A DNA stretch of 64,000 bases from Streptomyces sp. DvalAA-43 (GTDB lineage Bacteria > Actinomycetota > Actinomycetes > Streptomycetales > Streptomycetaceae), in the NCBI RefSeq assembly GCF_900091725.1, contig NZ_FMBW01000006.1:52740-116739 (forward strand), in the 5' to 3' direction. The notes under the pieces were generated by a model. It was not told the DNA's origin. It did not search any database and worked only from the letters and a program-made list of their open reading frames with translations. Shown one piece after another: positions 17,886-27,170 of the stretch. The translations under genes and the position numbers were made by a program. Each line of letters opens with the position of its first letter. The stretch's first letter is position 1.

Positions 17886-19700
17886 TCAGACCGGGGTGGA
17901 GACCTTGGGTTGCAGTACCTCGACGATGTTCTCCGCGCGCCAATGGCGCAGGAGGTCGTGGAAGGCGACGGCGCCGTGCGGGTATGCGAGGGGGCCGTTG
18001 GGGCGGCCGCGGCCCTCCCGGTTGTAGTAGCCGGGGGTGCACTCGGCGTGGAACCATTCGTGGTCGGGGGCTCCCTGGGCGCAGACGTCGGTCCAGGCGT
18101 CCTCGGCCTCACGGGTGGGCTCCACGACGGCGCCGTGTTCTTCCGCGGCGGCGACCAGGGCGGCGGCGTGCACCGCCTGCTCGTCCAGGATGTGCGTGAA
18201 GTTCACGCTGCTGGCGTTCTGCAGCGAGCCCATCTGGATCAGGTTCGGGAACCCGTTGCTGGTGAAACCGTGCAGGGTGCGTGGGCCGCGCTGCGTCCGT
18301 ACGTCGAGGAGCCGGATCCCGTCGCGGCCGGTCACGGGCAGTTTCCCGGAGGTGATGCCGGAGACGCCGACGGAGAATCCGGTGGCGAACACCAGGCAGT
18401 CGAGTTCGTACTCCACACCGCCCACGACGACGCCACGTGGGGTCATGCGCTCGATGCCGTGGCTGTCGGCGGTGTCCACGAGCGTGACGTCGTTCCGGTT
18501 GAACGTGGGAAGGTACCGGTCGGAGAACGTGGGGCGCTTGCACGCGTACCGGTACCAGGGCTGGAGGGCCGCGGCGGTGGAGGAATCGGTGACCTCGGCG
18601 TCCACGCGGTCCCGGATGGCGTTCATCGTGGTGTGGTCGGCTGCCTCGTAGGCGACCTCGAAGTCCGGCTCCCCGTCACGGCGGAAGCTCGGGAGGAGCT
18701 TCTCGAGCAGGGCTGACGACTCCGTCCAGCGGTCGGCGACCAGGTCATGCTCGGTGTGCTCCCCGGACACGATCCGTAGGAAGTTCTCCCGGCGCTCGGC
18801 CGCCCAGCCCCTGCGGGCCGCCCCGACCTCCTGTGGCGTCATGTGCCGCTGTCCGCGCACGTCCACGGCGGAAGGGGTGCGCTGGAAGACGTACAGATGT
18901 CCGGCATCCTCGGCCAGCAAGGGGATGACCTGCACGCCGGTGGCGCCGGTGCCGACGACGCCGACCCGCTTGCCGGCCAGGCCCGTCATCCCGCCCTCGG
19001 GGCTGCCGCCGGTGTAGCCGTAGTCCCAGCGGGAGGTGTGGAAGGTGTGGCCTTGGTAGTCCTCGATGCCGGGGATTCCCGGCAGCTTGGGCTCAGTAAG
19101 GGTGCCGGTGGCGGTGATGACGTAGGTGGCGCGGAACTCGTCGCCGCGGTCGGTGGCAACCATCCACTGGTGTGCGGTCTCGTCCCAGGTCAGGGAGGAG
19201 GCGGAGGTGGAGAAGAGAGCGTCCTCGTACAGGTCGAACTGCTCGGCGATGCGCACCGCATGCCTGCGGATCTCCTCGCCCGGGGCGTACTTCCACCCGG
19301 GTATGTGGCCGGTTTCGTCGAGCATCGGCAGGTAGACGTGCGACTCGACGTCGCAGTGGATTCCCGGGTAGCGGTTCCAGTACCAGGTGCCACCGAAGTC
19401 ACCGCCCTTCTCGATGACGCGCACCCTTGCCACACCCTGTCGGCGTAGGCGCGCGCCTGCCAGGATCCCGCCGAATCCGCCGCCGATGACCGCGACGTCC
19501 ACGGCGTCGTGCAGAGTCTCGCGCTCCGGCACCACGCCGACGTACGGGTCGGCGGCGAAGTAGCCGAACTCCGCGGATGCCGACCGGTATTGGCTCGGTC
19601 CCTCGGGGCGGACGCGGCGCTCCCGCTCGATGCGGTAGCGCTCGCGGAGGTCTGCGGTCTGCTGCGGGGTGGGCGGAGTGTCGCGCTGCGGCAGGGTCAT
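17886..19700 (-). CDS. Flavin-dependent Baeyer-Villiger monooxygenase
   Basis: 604 residues. The ATG has AGAGAGGAA 9 bases upstream; the longer frame before it runs into the operator. The FAD-binding motif GGGFGG is at 73-78, the BVMO fingerprint [12 protein letters not shown] at 215-226 (F to Y at the first position), and the NADPH motif GTGATG at 250-255. The class I type I layout and length are complete, with the N-terminal extension typical of cyclohexanone/phenylacetone-monooxygenase relatives. It inserts oxygen next to a ketone using FAD, NADPH and O2; substrate unknown. It is divergent from an SDR gene across a palindromic operator, and a TetR gene lies nearby. Together they may oxidise an alcohol to a ketone and then an ester. 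Confidence 0.9.
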   Translation of the reverse strand: MTLPQRDTPPTPQQTADLRERYRIERERRVRPEGPSQYRSASAEFGYFAADPYVGVVPERETLHDAVDVAVIGGGFGGILAGARLRRQGVARVRVIEKGGDFGGTWYWNRYPGIHCDVESHVYLPMLDETGHIPGWKYAPGEEIRRHAVRIAEQFDLYEDALFSTSASSLTWDETAHQWMVATDRGDEFRATYVITATGTLTEPKLPGIPGIEDYQGHTFHTSRWDYGYTGGSPEGGMTGLAGKRVGVVGTGATGVQVIPLLAEDAGHLYVFQRTPSAVDVRGQRHMTPQEVGAARRGWAAERRENFLRIVSGEHTEHDLVADRWTESSALLEKLLPSFRRDGEPDFEVAYEAADHTTMNAIRDRVDAEVTDSSTAAALQPWYRYACKRPTFSDRYLPTFNRNDVTLVDTADSHGIERMTPRGVVVGGVEYELDCLVFATGFSVGVSGITSGKLPVTGRDGIRLLDVRTQRGPRTLHGFTSNGFPNLIQMGSLQNASSVNFTHILDEQAVHAAALVAAAEEHGAVVEPTREAEDAWTDVCAQGAPDHEWFHAECTPGYYNREGRGRPNGPLAYPHGAVAFHDLLRHWRAENIVEVLQPKVSTPV

Positions 19701-19801
19701 GGGGGGATTCCTCTCTCGGGGGAGGTGCGCCGGCCGGGTCGCGTGAGGTGGGGCAGTGTCCCCGCGGCACCCCGCGCGGTCACAGGTACCGTAACCCAAG
19801 T

Positions 19802-19821
19802 ACCGGACAACACTGTCCGGT
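19802..19821. promoter_or_regulatory. Palindromic operator in the divergent BVMO/SDR promoter region
   Basis: Perfect 8-bp arms, ACCGGACA and TGTCCGGT, separated by 4 bp, between the divergent starts at 19700 and 19880. This size and symmetry fit a TetR-dimer site; the TetR gene at 22120-22746 is the obvious candidate. No second copy was seen upstream of that TetR gene. Confidence 0.65.
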
Positions 19822-19879
19822 TGGGGTGGGTCCCGGCGCACACGGCCCTGCCCGAGCGCCACGACACGAAGGGCCCACG

Positions 19880-20941
19880 ATGTCGAACCTCACCCCCGCC
19901 TCCCCGCTGCGCGACTGGCTGGCGGATTCTGTCGCCGGGCAGACCCTGCGCGGTCTGCTGGCTTCGGAAGGACAGAGCGAACAGGCCCTTGCCCCGGCTC
20001 TCGGTCTGCCGTTGGAGCAGCTGGCGAAGATGTCGGGCGGAAAGTTCCCGCCAAGGCTCGTGGACACACTCGTCAACGCCGTTGAGACCGGCCGGGTCCC
20101 GGAGTGGTTGCCCACCGCTCCTCCGGCAGCCACCGTGTCGGCCATTGAGCCCGGCCTCGGCGTCGGGAAAGGCGCCTCCGAGACGTGGACCGAGCAGGTC
20201 ACGGCCGGTCGCTTCGGTGGCCAGACCGTTGTCGTCACCGGCGCGGCCGCCGGTATCGGCAGGGCCGTGGCCTCGCGCATCGTGCGCGAGGGGGGCTGCG
20301 TCGTCGCGGTCGACGTGTCCACCGACGGACTCGAGGCACTGGCCGCCGACCTGGGCGAGGCGGTCGTGCCCGTCACCGCCGACATCACCGCGCCCACGTC
20401 CGCAGCCGCCGTCCTGGCCGCTGCGGGCGGCCGTGTGGACGCCCTGGCGAACGTCGCGGGCGTGATGGATGACGACGCCGCCGTGCACGAGGTCGACGAC
20501 ACGATCTGGGAGCGCGTCCTGCGGATCAATGTCGACGGCCCCATGCGTCTGATGCGCGCGGTCGTGCCCGGCATGCTCGCCGCGGGCGGCGGCCGGATCG
20601 TCAACGTCGTCTCCGAGGCCGCCCTGCGCGGCTCGGCGGCCGGCGCCGCCTACACGACCTCCAAGCACGCCCTGGTGGGCCTGACCAGATCGTCGGCCTA
20701 CCAGTACGCGGGCACGGGCGTTCAGGTGAACGCCGTCGCCCCGGGCGCCGTGGCCACCGGCATCCACGTGCCGGCCGGCGCCCCGTACGGCTCGGTCCGC
20801 ACCGCGAAGATGCGGGTGGCGATCCCCGGCCTGGCCATGGCCGAGGAGCTGGCCGCCTCGATCACGTTCCTGCTCAGCAAGGACGCGGTGAACATCAACG
20901 GCGCGATCCTGCCCTCCGACGGCGGCTGGTCGGCCGCCTGA
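19880..20941 (+). CDS. Short-chain dehydrogenase/reductase with N-terminal extension
   Basis: 353 residues. The SDR core begins near 112: TGAAAGIG at 120-127 (cofactor motif), NVAG at 191-194, S245, Y258-x3-K262 (catalytic). The first 110 residues are an alpha-helical extension (LRDWLADSVAGQTLRGLL...) not usual for the family. The start ATG follows a purine-rich stretch (ACGAAGGGC). It likely oxidises or reduces an alcohol/ketone with NAD(P), feeding the divergent Baeyer-Villiger monooxygenase. Regulation through the operator at 19802 is inferred. Confidence 0.85.
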   Translation: MSNLTPASPLRDWLADSVAGQTLRGLLASEGQSEQALAPALGLPLEQLAKMSGGKFPPRLVDTLVNAVETGRVPEWLPTAPPAATVSAIEPGLGVGKGASETWTEQVTAGRFGGQTVVVTGAAAGIGRAVASRIVREGGCVVAVDVSTDGLEALAADLGEAVVPVTADITAPTSAAAVLAAAGGRVDALANVAGVMDDDAAVHEVDDTIWERVLRINVDGPMRLMRAVVPGMLAAGGGRIVNVVSEAALRGSAAGAAYTTSKHALVGLTRSSAYQYAGTGVQVNAVAPGAVATGIHVPAGAPYGSVRTAKMRVAIPGLAMAEELAASITFLLSKDAVNINGAILPSDGGWSAA

Positions 20942-20999
20942 TCGCTGCCGGTCGAGCCCCTCCCGCAGCTCGCCCCCTCAGTGAAGGGGCCCCCTACAA

Positions 21000-21019
21000 C
21001 CCCGGCACCACAGCCGGGG
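21000..21019 (+). terminator. Hairpin after the SDR gene
   Basis: CCCCGGC (21000-21006) pairs with GCCGGGG (21013-21019) over a 6-base loop. A second weaker hairpin (CCCCT/AGGGG) lies at about 20973-20990. There is no T-run, as is common for Streptomyces terminators. They separate the SDR gene from the lipoprotein gene. Confidence 0.5.
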
Positions 21020-21084
21020 CACTTCTCCTGCACGACACGGCGTCCGGACGTCCCGGACGCGACAGGAAGGAGCCACACCACCCC

Positions 21085-22116
21085 ATGACCACGTACCGCA
21101 CACCCCGCGCCCTGGCGGGTCTGGCAGCCATCGGACTCCTGGCAATGACCGGATGCGGCACGGAGACCGGCGCCGCCCAGGCATCGAACTCCGCGCCGTC
21201 CGGAGAGGGCAGAGGCATCCGGGCCACCCAGGTCGCGCACGTGACCGACGTGCACGAGGCCACCGGCATGACACTGCTGGAGGGCCCGGTCCTGATGGAG
21301 AGCGGCGACCTGTACGTCGTGGATGTCACCGCGCCCCCGGGCGAGTCCAAGGTCATCTCCGTCGACGTGGTCACCGGTGAGCACCAGGGCGTCTACACAG
21401 ACAGGACGGGTGCCTACACTTCCGCTCAGGTCAGCCCGTACGACGGGCGCCTGTACCTCACCGACTTCGCCACCGGTTCCGTCGTCAGCATCGAGCAGGA
21501 CGGCGCGGACCCGCGCACGTTCTTCTCCGGCGAGGTCGACGGCTCGCGGATGACCCCGGACGACATCGCCTTCGACGACGAGGGCAACCTGTACGTGAGC
21601 GACTCGCACGGCACCAAGCCCGGCGACACCGGGGGGCGCATCGTGCGCATCGAGCGCGAAGGCACGGGGACGATCGTCCTGACCGACGGGCTCGCCCACC
21701 CCAACGGGGTCATGTTCGACCCCGAGGTACGCGGCCTGTGGATCAGCGAACTCACCGAGGACACCGTCTCCTACCTGTCGCTCGACGCCGACAGGACCGC
21801 TGTGACCTCGCAGCACAAGGCCATTCGTGTCGACGGCGGCCTGGCCCAGACCGACTCCATCGCCGTGGATGCCGCCGGCAACCTCTACCAGGCACTGCAC
21901 GGCCGACCGGCCATGGCCGTCTACAGCAAGTACGGGGAGCGCCTCGCCACTGTCGAGGTCCCCGCCAAGGACGCCGAAGGTCTGCGGTCGGCGACCAACG
22001 TCGCCATCGTCCCGGGAGGCCGGGCGGCCTACATGACCGTCAGCGGCCCCGGCGGCGGGTACATCTACCGGTTCACCGCGCTCGCCGAGGGGATCCGCCA
22101 GTCCAACGGCGGCTGA
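21085..22116 (+). CDS. Secreted SMP-30/gluconolactonase-like lipoprotein
   Basis: 343 residues. The signal peptide ends in a lipobox (LLAMTGC, Cys near 25), so it is membrane-anchored outside the cell. The rest forms a six-bladed propeller with repeats such as LLEGPVLMESGDLYVVD, TPDDIAFDDEGNLYVSDSHG and DSIAVDAAGNLYQALHG, matching SMP-30/gluconolaconase/LRE proteins whose members hydrolyse lactones. In context a lactonase would act on the lactone product of the Baeyer-Villiger enzyme, an attractive but unproven chain. GGAAGGAG precedes the ATG by about 14 bases. The gene converges on the TetR gene with 3 bp between stops. Confidence 0.8.
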   Translation: MTTYRTPRALAGLAAIGLLAMTGCGTETGAAQASNSAPSGEGRGIRATQVAHVTDVHEATGMTLLEGPVLMESGDLYVVDVTAPPGESKVISVDVVTGEHQGVYTDRTGAYTSAQVSPYDGRLYLTDFATGSVVSIEQDGADPRTFFSGEVDGSRMTPDDIAFDDEGNLYVSDSHGTKPGDTGGRIVRIEREGTGTIVLTDGLAHPNGVMFDPEVRGLWISELTEDTVSYLSLDADRTAVTSQHKAIRVDGGLAQTDSIAVDAAGNLYQALHGRPAMAVYSKYGERLATVEVPAKDAEGLRSATNVAIVPGGRAAYMTVSGPGGGYIYRFTALAEGIRQSNGG

Positions 22117-22119
22117 CGG

Positions 22120-22746
22120 TCAGTCGTCGACGGCTGTCTCGAAGGGCCGCAAGGGCCCCACCTCGACGCCGAGCAGCCGCCAGGCCCGCAGGGCCAGGCA
22201 CTCTCGATCCGCCGGGGTGGGACCGGCGACAGCTCCTGAGACCATGGCGACTGCAAGCATGACGTCATCGGGCGACAGGCGATGACCAGCGGGCAGGCAC
22301 CCGTTCAGGGCGGTGCGAACGCGCTCGGACAGGGCGCGGGCCTGCTCGCCATGGACCCGCAGGAGGTCGACGAACGCCGTCGAGCGGCTCAGGTGCCAGG
22401 TGATCACGCCCAGGACGCTCTCCAGGCTCGCGCCGGGTTCGGCGGCGGCCCGTTCTATCTGTCGGACGTTCTCGTCGAGGACGGCGGAGGCCAGAGCGAC
22501 CCGGTCGGTGAAGTGCCGGTACAGACTGCCCTGCCCCACCCCGGCACGGCGGGCGACGGCGGACAGAGGTGCGTTCAGGCCCTGCTCGGCGAAGACCTCG
22601 CGGGCGGCGGTGATGAGAGCGGTCCGGTTCCGGGCCGCGACCCGGCGCCCCTGGTTGGCCGGGCGGCCCCGGTCGGGCGGCCCTCCATGCGCGGCCGAGC
22701 TCCGGGCGGCGGGCGGCGGGTCCTGGGACTCGGCGGGTATCGTCAC
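22120..22746 (-). CDS. TetR-family transcriptional regulator
   Basis: 208 residues from a GTG. The N-terminal helix-turn-helix (about 42-88) reads ALITAAREVFAEQGLNAPLS and GVGQGSLYRHFTDR, with the conserved G-xxLYRHF. The C-terminal part (90-208) is the ligand-binding helical domain. About 40 Pro/Ala/Arg-rich residues precede the DNA-binding domain. It likely represses the divergent monooxygenase/SDR pair via the palindrome at 19802, releasing on a substrate-related ligand. Confidence 0.85.
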   Translation of the reverse strand: MTIPAESQDPPPAARSSAAHGGPPDRGRPANQGRRVAARNRTALITAAREVFAEQGLNAPLSAVARRAGVGQGSLYRHFTDRVALASAVLDENVRQIERAAAEPGASLESVLGVITWHLSRSTAFVDLLRVHGEQARALSERVRTALNGCLPAGHRLSPDDVMLAVAMVSGAVAGPTPADRECLALRAWRLLGVEVGPLRPFETAVDD

Positions 22747-22758
22747 TTGGGAAGCCTA

Positions 22759-23030
22759 TAAGGGCTGTCCTTCAACCTCGGCCGCTGTCCCGTAACCTCG
22801 ACCGCCGCCGCCCTGCCCGTCGACGGGGACCGGTCGTCTGGCGGCTTGACGTCGCGGAGGGTCGCTATTGGTCTGTGGACTCGCCATGCGTCGACGCGAG
22901 CCCGATGCCACGAATTCCGCCGAGCCGGTCGACGAACAACCGGAGCGCGATCTCGCACCCGGCGCACCACGTCCACCGACAGCACCGCGATATCCGCGAT
23001 CGACGGGAACAGCAGCTCCTCCAACCGTCA
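22759..23030 (-). mobile_element. ISL3-type transposase 5' remnant with element end
   Basis: The minus-strand reading LEELLFPSIADIAVLSVDVV resembles the N-terminus of ISL3-family transposases. The rest (RDRAPVV, LFVDRLGGI) is frameshifted and lacks the zinc-finger cysteines. The distal end, TAAGGGCTGTCC at 22759-22770, matches the ends of the element at 17332. A broken insertion-sequence fragment. Confidence 0.4.
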
Positions 23031-23269
23031 CTCACGGTGCACGTTTCGCGGAAAGTGGCTCTGTCGCCAACCTCTACTGCTCGATGAAGTCACACGCGGA
23101 GAGTCCGCATGCCCATGGTGGTGGCCGTACTCCAGGGGTACATGCGTCATCGCCACTCGCTGCACCTCGTCGTCTGGGGCCACGGCTGTGCCTCGGGAGA
23201 CGCATGGATCTGTCCCTGTCTGCCTTGATCCGATGGAATGGGCAGACCGACGCACGTGTTGGAGCAGGC

Positions 23270-23674
23270 ATGACGACTGATCAGCGCGCGATCACCAACC
23301 CGGCCGCCCTCCATGACCCGACACCGTTCGGCTACAGCCACGCTGTCTCGGCATCCGGCGAAACCGTCTTCATCGCCGGTCAGTACGCCTCCGACACCAC
23401 CGGTGCTCCTGTGCCCGGCGATTTCGCGGCCCAGGTGAACCTGGCGTTTGACCGGCTGCGCTCCGCGCTGGAGGGGGTCGGCCTCGGGTACGAGCACGTG
23501 GTCCGCCTCGGTACGTTCATCGTCGACCACGACCTCGACAAGCTGGAGATCCTCGGCAAGGTGCTGCACGCCCGCTTTGGCGACAGGCTGCCGGCCCAGA
23601 CGCTGAGCGGCGTGGCCTCGCTCGCACTGCCGGGGATGCTGTTCGAGGTTGACGCGGTGGCGATACGGCCGTAG
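23270..23674 (+). CDS. RidA/YjgF-family protein
   Basis: 134 residues from an ATG with GGAG 5 bases upstream; longer in-frame readings have no support. Family features: FGYSHAVSASGETVFIAGQY at the start of the beta-core, an internal QVNLAFDRLRSALEGVG helix, and the C-terminal PAQTLSGVASLALPGMLFEV (PxRxTxxVxxLpxpxxxxEi pattern, with Q-T-L where the active-site Arg normally sits). RidA deaminates reactive enamine intermediates of PLP enzymes. The missing conserved arginine (A-Q-T instead of x-R-T) suggests a different or lost activity. Confidence 0.8.
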   Translation: MTTDQRAITNPAALHDPTPFGYSHAVSASGETVFIAGQYASDTTGAPVPGDFAAQVNLAFDRLRSALEGVGLGYEHVVRLGTFIVDHDLDKLEILGKVLHARFGDRLPAQTLSGVASLALPGMLFEVDAVAIRP

Positions 23675-23978
23675 CGGATCATCCGCGAGCATCATCGGCC
23701 CGATCCCGCGATGGCTGGCCCGGCCGCAGCGACTTGCGGTAGTGGGAGGCACCTTCGACGACGACCGGCCCGGCCTGGCGCGGGCCGGTCGTCGCGCGGG
23801 TGGGAGGGCCTGCGAACTGTCTTCTGCGGATGTGGGCAACCCTCGGATCACCGGCGTCCAGCGAACCCGAACCCGGTTGGCTTGGCGAGGAAGCTGAGCG
23901 CTGCTCTCGCCGGGTGACCGGTGAGTCATGGGCACTCCCGGAGGAAGACTGAAGGTCTGCCGTCGTGAGGCCATTGTC

Positions 23979-24104
23979 ATGTGCGAGAACAAGATTGTGC
24001 CGCTCCTCTGCGTGGCCGTCTTCGACCGCCTCACCTTCGGCGGAAACACCATCGAGACCGGCGTCGGCGCCTGCCGACTCGCCACCACCCGCGCGGACCA
24101 GTAA
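23979..24104 (+). pseudogene. C-terminal fragment resembling an IstB-like helper ATPase
   Basis: 41 codons: MCENKIVPLLCVAVFDRLTF then GGNTIETG and YRLA-like CRLATTRADQ, ending in TAA. The DRL-x-x-GxxxETGxxxxRLA pattern is typical of the C-terminus of IstB/DnaC-like ATPases carried by IS21-type elements. The Walker motifs are absent; about 300 bp upstream hold nothing recognisable. Confidence 0.35.
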
Positions 24105-24159
24105 CTGTCCCCGTCCTCCGCTCACTGGCCCACGCTCCGGCACCAGGCATGATGCAGGC

Positions 24160-24471
24160 ATGATCACTGTTCATCTGAAGTACGAGATCGACGCCGACAA
24201 GCTCGAGGATTTCGAAGAGTACGGCCGCCGCTGGGTCCGGCTCGTCAACCGTTTCGGCGGGACGCACCACGGCTACTTTCTGCCGAGCGAGGGCGACAGC
24301 GATATCGCCTACGCACTCTTCTCCTTTCCCAGCTTGGCCGCTTACGAGCAGTACCGCACGGACAGCATGTCCGACGCGGAGTGCCAGGAAGCGTTCCAGC
24401 TGGCTCGTGACACCCGCTGCATCAAGCGGTACGAGCGCCGATTCCTCCGGCCGCTCGACGCCCTGTCCTGA
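24160..24471 (+). CDS. NIPSNAP-family protein
   Basis: 103 residues: MITVHLKYEIDADKLEDFEE, then RFGGTHHGYFLPSEGDS and AYALFSFPSLAAYEQYR, as in NIPSNAP ferredoxin-like dimeric alpha/beta-barrel proteins. Function of bacterial members is mostly unknown; some act on small aromatic substrates. The ATG follows ATGATGCAGGC with no strong ribosome site. Nothing upstream or downstream suggests an operon. Confidence 0.8.
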   Translation: MITVHLKYEIDADKLEDFEEYGRRWVRLVNRFGGTHHGYFLPSEGDSDIAYALFSFPSLAAYEQYRTDSMSDAECQEAFQLARDTRCIKRYERRFLRPLDALS

Positions 24472-24662
24472 GCCGGCGGGAGCGGCGTGGTGCGACCCTG
24501 CTGCGCGGCTGTGTGCAGGCGATGACCGTCCGGGAACCGTCCCGAGCTCGTGAGGCTGCCAGCCCTGCCGGGTGGTCAGCGGCCAGGACGGCTCGGCCGA
24601 GGCACTGTCGCCGGTGCCGACTGGTGTGCTGCTGAGGTTCGGCGTCGCGGGGTGTGGAGCGT

Positions 24663-24999
24663 TCACCACTTGTCGGCTTCCTGGTGGGCGTCGTAGAGCC
24701 CGAATCTGGCGGCCGAGGCGGGGCTGAAGTCGTCGTCGGGCAGGTCGTCTAGGTCGTCGATGCTGTCGTCTTCGCTGTACTGCGCCGGGTGGCCGGTGTT
24801 GTGTTGCGGGTGTCGGGCGGTGGGGATCGGGCGGCGGTGGTGCGAGCAAGAGCGCCTGCGCCAGCGTATGGACGAGACCCGCCAGCAGGCCCAGAAGAGT
24901 TTCGACGGCATCCAGGACGACCGCCGTTGAAAGCCCGGTCTCGCGCGTCGGCCGGGACGCGCGCGCCGGTGCCTCGGCGCTCACCGCGACGCGGCGCAC
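24663..24999 (-). pseudogene. Unrecognised protein remnant with acidic C-terminus
   Basis: One minus-strand frame reads AVVLDAVETLLGLLAGLVHT; after a shift at about 24790 another ends with YSEDDSIDDLDDLPDDDFSP and YDAHQEADKW then a stop. Both halves look protein-like but no family is recognised. Probably a broken gene of the surrounding accessory DNA. The 190 bp between the NIPSNAP gene and this fragment show nothing. Confidence 0.3.
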
Positions 25000-25079
25000 G
25001 GAGCGTCATAGCCGGCTCAGCACCCCAGGAACGGACGGGCGAGGAGACGCGAGAGGGGTCTGGATTCCCATCGGTCCGG

Positions 25080-25190
25080 GCCCCTCCCATGTCCTGCGCC
25101 CGGCCGTCCACCAGCGCATGCCGAATTGATGGAGGTCGGCACGGCGTTGTTCGGGGAGTTTCGTTGCGCGTTCGCGGATGGGCATCCAGC
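25080..25190 (-). pseudogene. Helicase-associated-domain fragment
   Basis: IRERATKLPEQRRADLHQFG then MRW on the minus strand closely resembles the end of a helicase-associated (HA) repeat. The intact helicase at 60947 ends with RLSAERRADLDALGMRW. Only one partial repeat is present, with no helicase core. A relic of a similar subtelomeric helicase is likely. Confidence 0.45.
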
Positions 25191-25577
25191 ACCACGCAGT
25201 GATCGTGTTCCGGCAAGCCGCGGGCGAGCTCCGCACTGCCCTCCCTCACGAGGAGGCCGCCGAACGCTGCCTTCTCCATCACCTGGCAGGCCAACTGGCG
25301 GTCACCATGACGCCCGGTGAGGTCGCAGCCAGGGTCTGGCAGGGCCAGGCAGCAGCGCAAACCGGGCCCGAACGCGTCCTTCTTCAGGCTGTGGGCGACG
25401 AGTACCACGTCGACTTCATCTCGGGCGAGCGGCCTGACGCCTTCCACGTCGTCGCGGACGCGGCGCGCCGGCAGAGGATCTGCTCAATGGCAACACTCAC
25501 CTGACCGCACGCGGCCTCTGCGGACGCAAGGCGCTCCAGCCTGATCCGCCTCGGGCGGGGGAGGGACGAGCCTGCTG

Positions 25578-25698
25578 ATGGTCAAGGCCAAGTCGCAGCA
25601 CAAGAAGCCGGAGAGCGTCCGACGCTGTTCCCACCCTTCCGCAGAGGCGATCGCCGCGGTCACGAGTTTGCTCGCGCCGAGTGACGGCAGGCGTTGAG
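25578..25698 (+). pseudogene. Possible tyrosine recombinase/transposase C-terminal fragment
   Basis: [20 protein letters not shown] then [20 protein letters not shown] and a TGA. The pattern (KT-HKKPEN-RRY-KPS-EA) is reminiscent of site-specific recombinase C-termini carrying the catalytic Tyr; here Y is replaced by C. Only 40 codons; low confidence. Confidence 0.3.
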
Positions 25699-25839
25699 TT
25701 CGGCGGCACCTGGGCTGTCGGCGCTGTCGCGAGGGCGAGCGGGGCACATCCCTCGGCGCGCGGGGCCGGCAGTGCGCTGGTACCCCGTCAGGAAGCTGCC
25801 GACCGGCGGCTCACAGGTGGCGCGAACGCTCATCCCTGG

Positions 25840-26275
25840 CCGTGGCTCAGCCAATGGGCGATGTGGGCGATGACGCGGGGTCGACATGCTGCGGAGTTCC
25901 GTATTCGGCTGGGGTGGATGGTCCTGCGCCGGGGAAGAACAGGTGGTTGTCGGCTTCGTAGACGCGGATATCGGCTTCCGGGGGGCCGGCCAGGCCCGTT
26001 CGCCATCGCACCAGGTCGTCGGCGACGGTGACCTGGTAGTCACCTCCTCCTTGGAGGATGAGCATCGGTTTGCCGAGTCCGGCCGCGATCGCGACCGGGT
26101 CGTAGTCACGCAGTTCGAGCCAGTACGGCGCGGACAGGCCGAACGGCAGATCCGCTGCGGGGGTCGAGGGCGTCAGCTCCGCGCTGTCGACCAGGGCGGC
26201 CTGCCGCTGGAAGGTCTCGATGATCGCTGGTGGGACCTGGTCGGGAAGCACAGTAGCGAGGCTGGTGTGTGGCGC
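25840..26275 (-). pseudogene. Alpha/beta-hydrolase C-terminal remnant
   Basis: The minus strand reads LPFGLSAPYWLELRDYDPVA, LGKPMLILQGGGDYQVTVAD and VYEADNHLFFPG, carrying the acidic (GGGDYQV) and histidine (DNHLF) catalytic residues of alpha/beta hydrolases. After EYGTPQHVDP the frame shifts to IAHWLSHG. The nucleophile elbow (GxSxG) and N-terminal half are missing, replaced by unrelated sequence near 26275. Truncated. Confidence 0.6.
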
Positions 26276-26455
26276 CCGGTGGACGGCGGCGTCGAGGCCA
26301 CGGCCTTCCACTCCCTGTCACCCGCTGCCTGGGAAGGACTTGCCGCGGAGGCCCAGTCCCTGAGGGCGCTCCTCAGCGACCGCGAGGTGGAGGTCTACGG
26401 CCGCTACCACCACTGGTGGGCGAAGCTCCCCGAGACCGAGGTGCGGATGCTGTGA
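26270..26455 (+). pseudogene. C-terminal fragment of an unrecognised protein
   Basis: A plus-strand frame ends EATAFHSLSPAAWEGLAAEA, then DREVEVYGRYHHWWAKLPET and a stop. The composition looks like a real protein C-terminus, but its beginning is replaced by the hydrolase remnant on the other strand. No family assigned. The following 240 bp (to 26696) contain nothing I recognise. Confidence 0.3.
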
Positions 26456-26696
26456 CCGGCTGATTCCTCGCGCGGACTCAGCGGTGCCCGCTCAGGATTC
26501 GGCGCCACACGACACCCGTCCGCAGTGGGAATCCTCACTTCCTTGTCCGGGGGTGGTTCTCGGTTCGGTGTCCGGCCCTGGGGGCTGCGCGCCGGGCCGA
26601 TTCGGCGTGTGTGATGGGGTGTTGTGCGTTGATCGACGGGTGCTGGTGTCGGACAAGCCGTGGGGAACAGCTGGTCATTGGGTGAGGGTCGCCTGG

Positions 26697-26930
26697 TCAG
26701 GGCATGACGGCTCCCACTGGTGACCGTACGGCGATGCCTCGGCGGTCCGTGAGGCCGATATGCCCGTGGCAGAACGAAGATGTCGCGGAGGACCGCCTGT
26801 CACTCGGTGCGGGATACAAATATCGGCGCCCGGTCGAGCCGACGGCGAACGCCATGTCGCCGCACCACATGGTGTTGAGCATGTCCGCCGTGAAGTCACG
26901 CATCACCAGGTCCGGCACAGGCGAGGCCGT
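26697..26930 (-). mobile_element. IS3-type transposase (OrfB) remnant
   Basis: PVPDLVMRDFTADMLNTMWC followed by GDMAF resembles the start of the IS3 OrfB integrase core (PAPDLV-RDFTA--PN--W--DIT). The continuation RYLYPAPSDRRSSATSS is degenerate relative to LYLATVID-FSRR. Shares an 82-bp segment with a second remnant at 37472. No TIRs located. Confidence 0.45.
26741..26822. repeat. Dispersed 82-bp repeat, copy 1
   Basis: Matches 37472-37553 with 72 of 82 identical bases by eye and no gaps. Starts GGCGG(T/A)CCGTGAGG and ends GCGGGATACAAATA. Both copies encode the same degenerate IS3-like reading on the minus strand. Confidence 0.8.
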
Positions 26931-27170
26931 CCTGTCCTGAAGGGTCGGCCCCCGGTCACCGCTCACCGTGGACGTCTGTGGGGGCCCGGTTGCCCTGGAG
27001 ACAACTGTGGTCCGCAACCTTGGTGACGACTACCTCCAGGAGGCAATCGCCCGCCCGGTCGACGGGCATCCGGTCGGCGCGGAGAATGTGTAGGAGCGGA
27101 ACGGCCACCGGACGACCCGCAGCCAGAGCGTCGGAAAGGCAGTGGCGACCCTGCCGACAAGGTGGCGATG

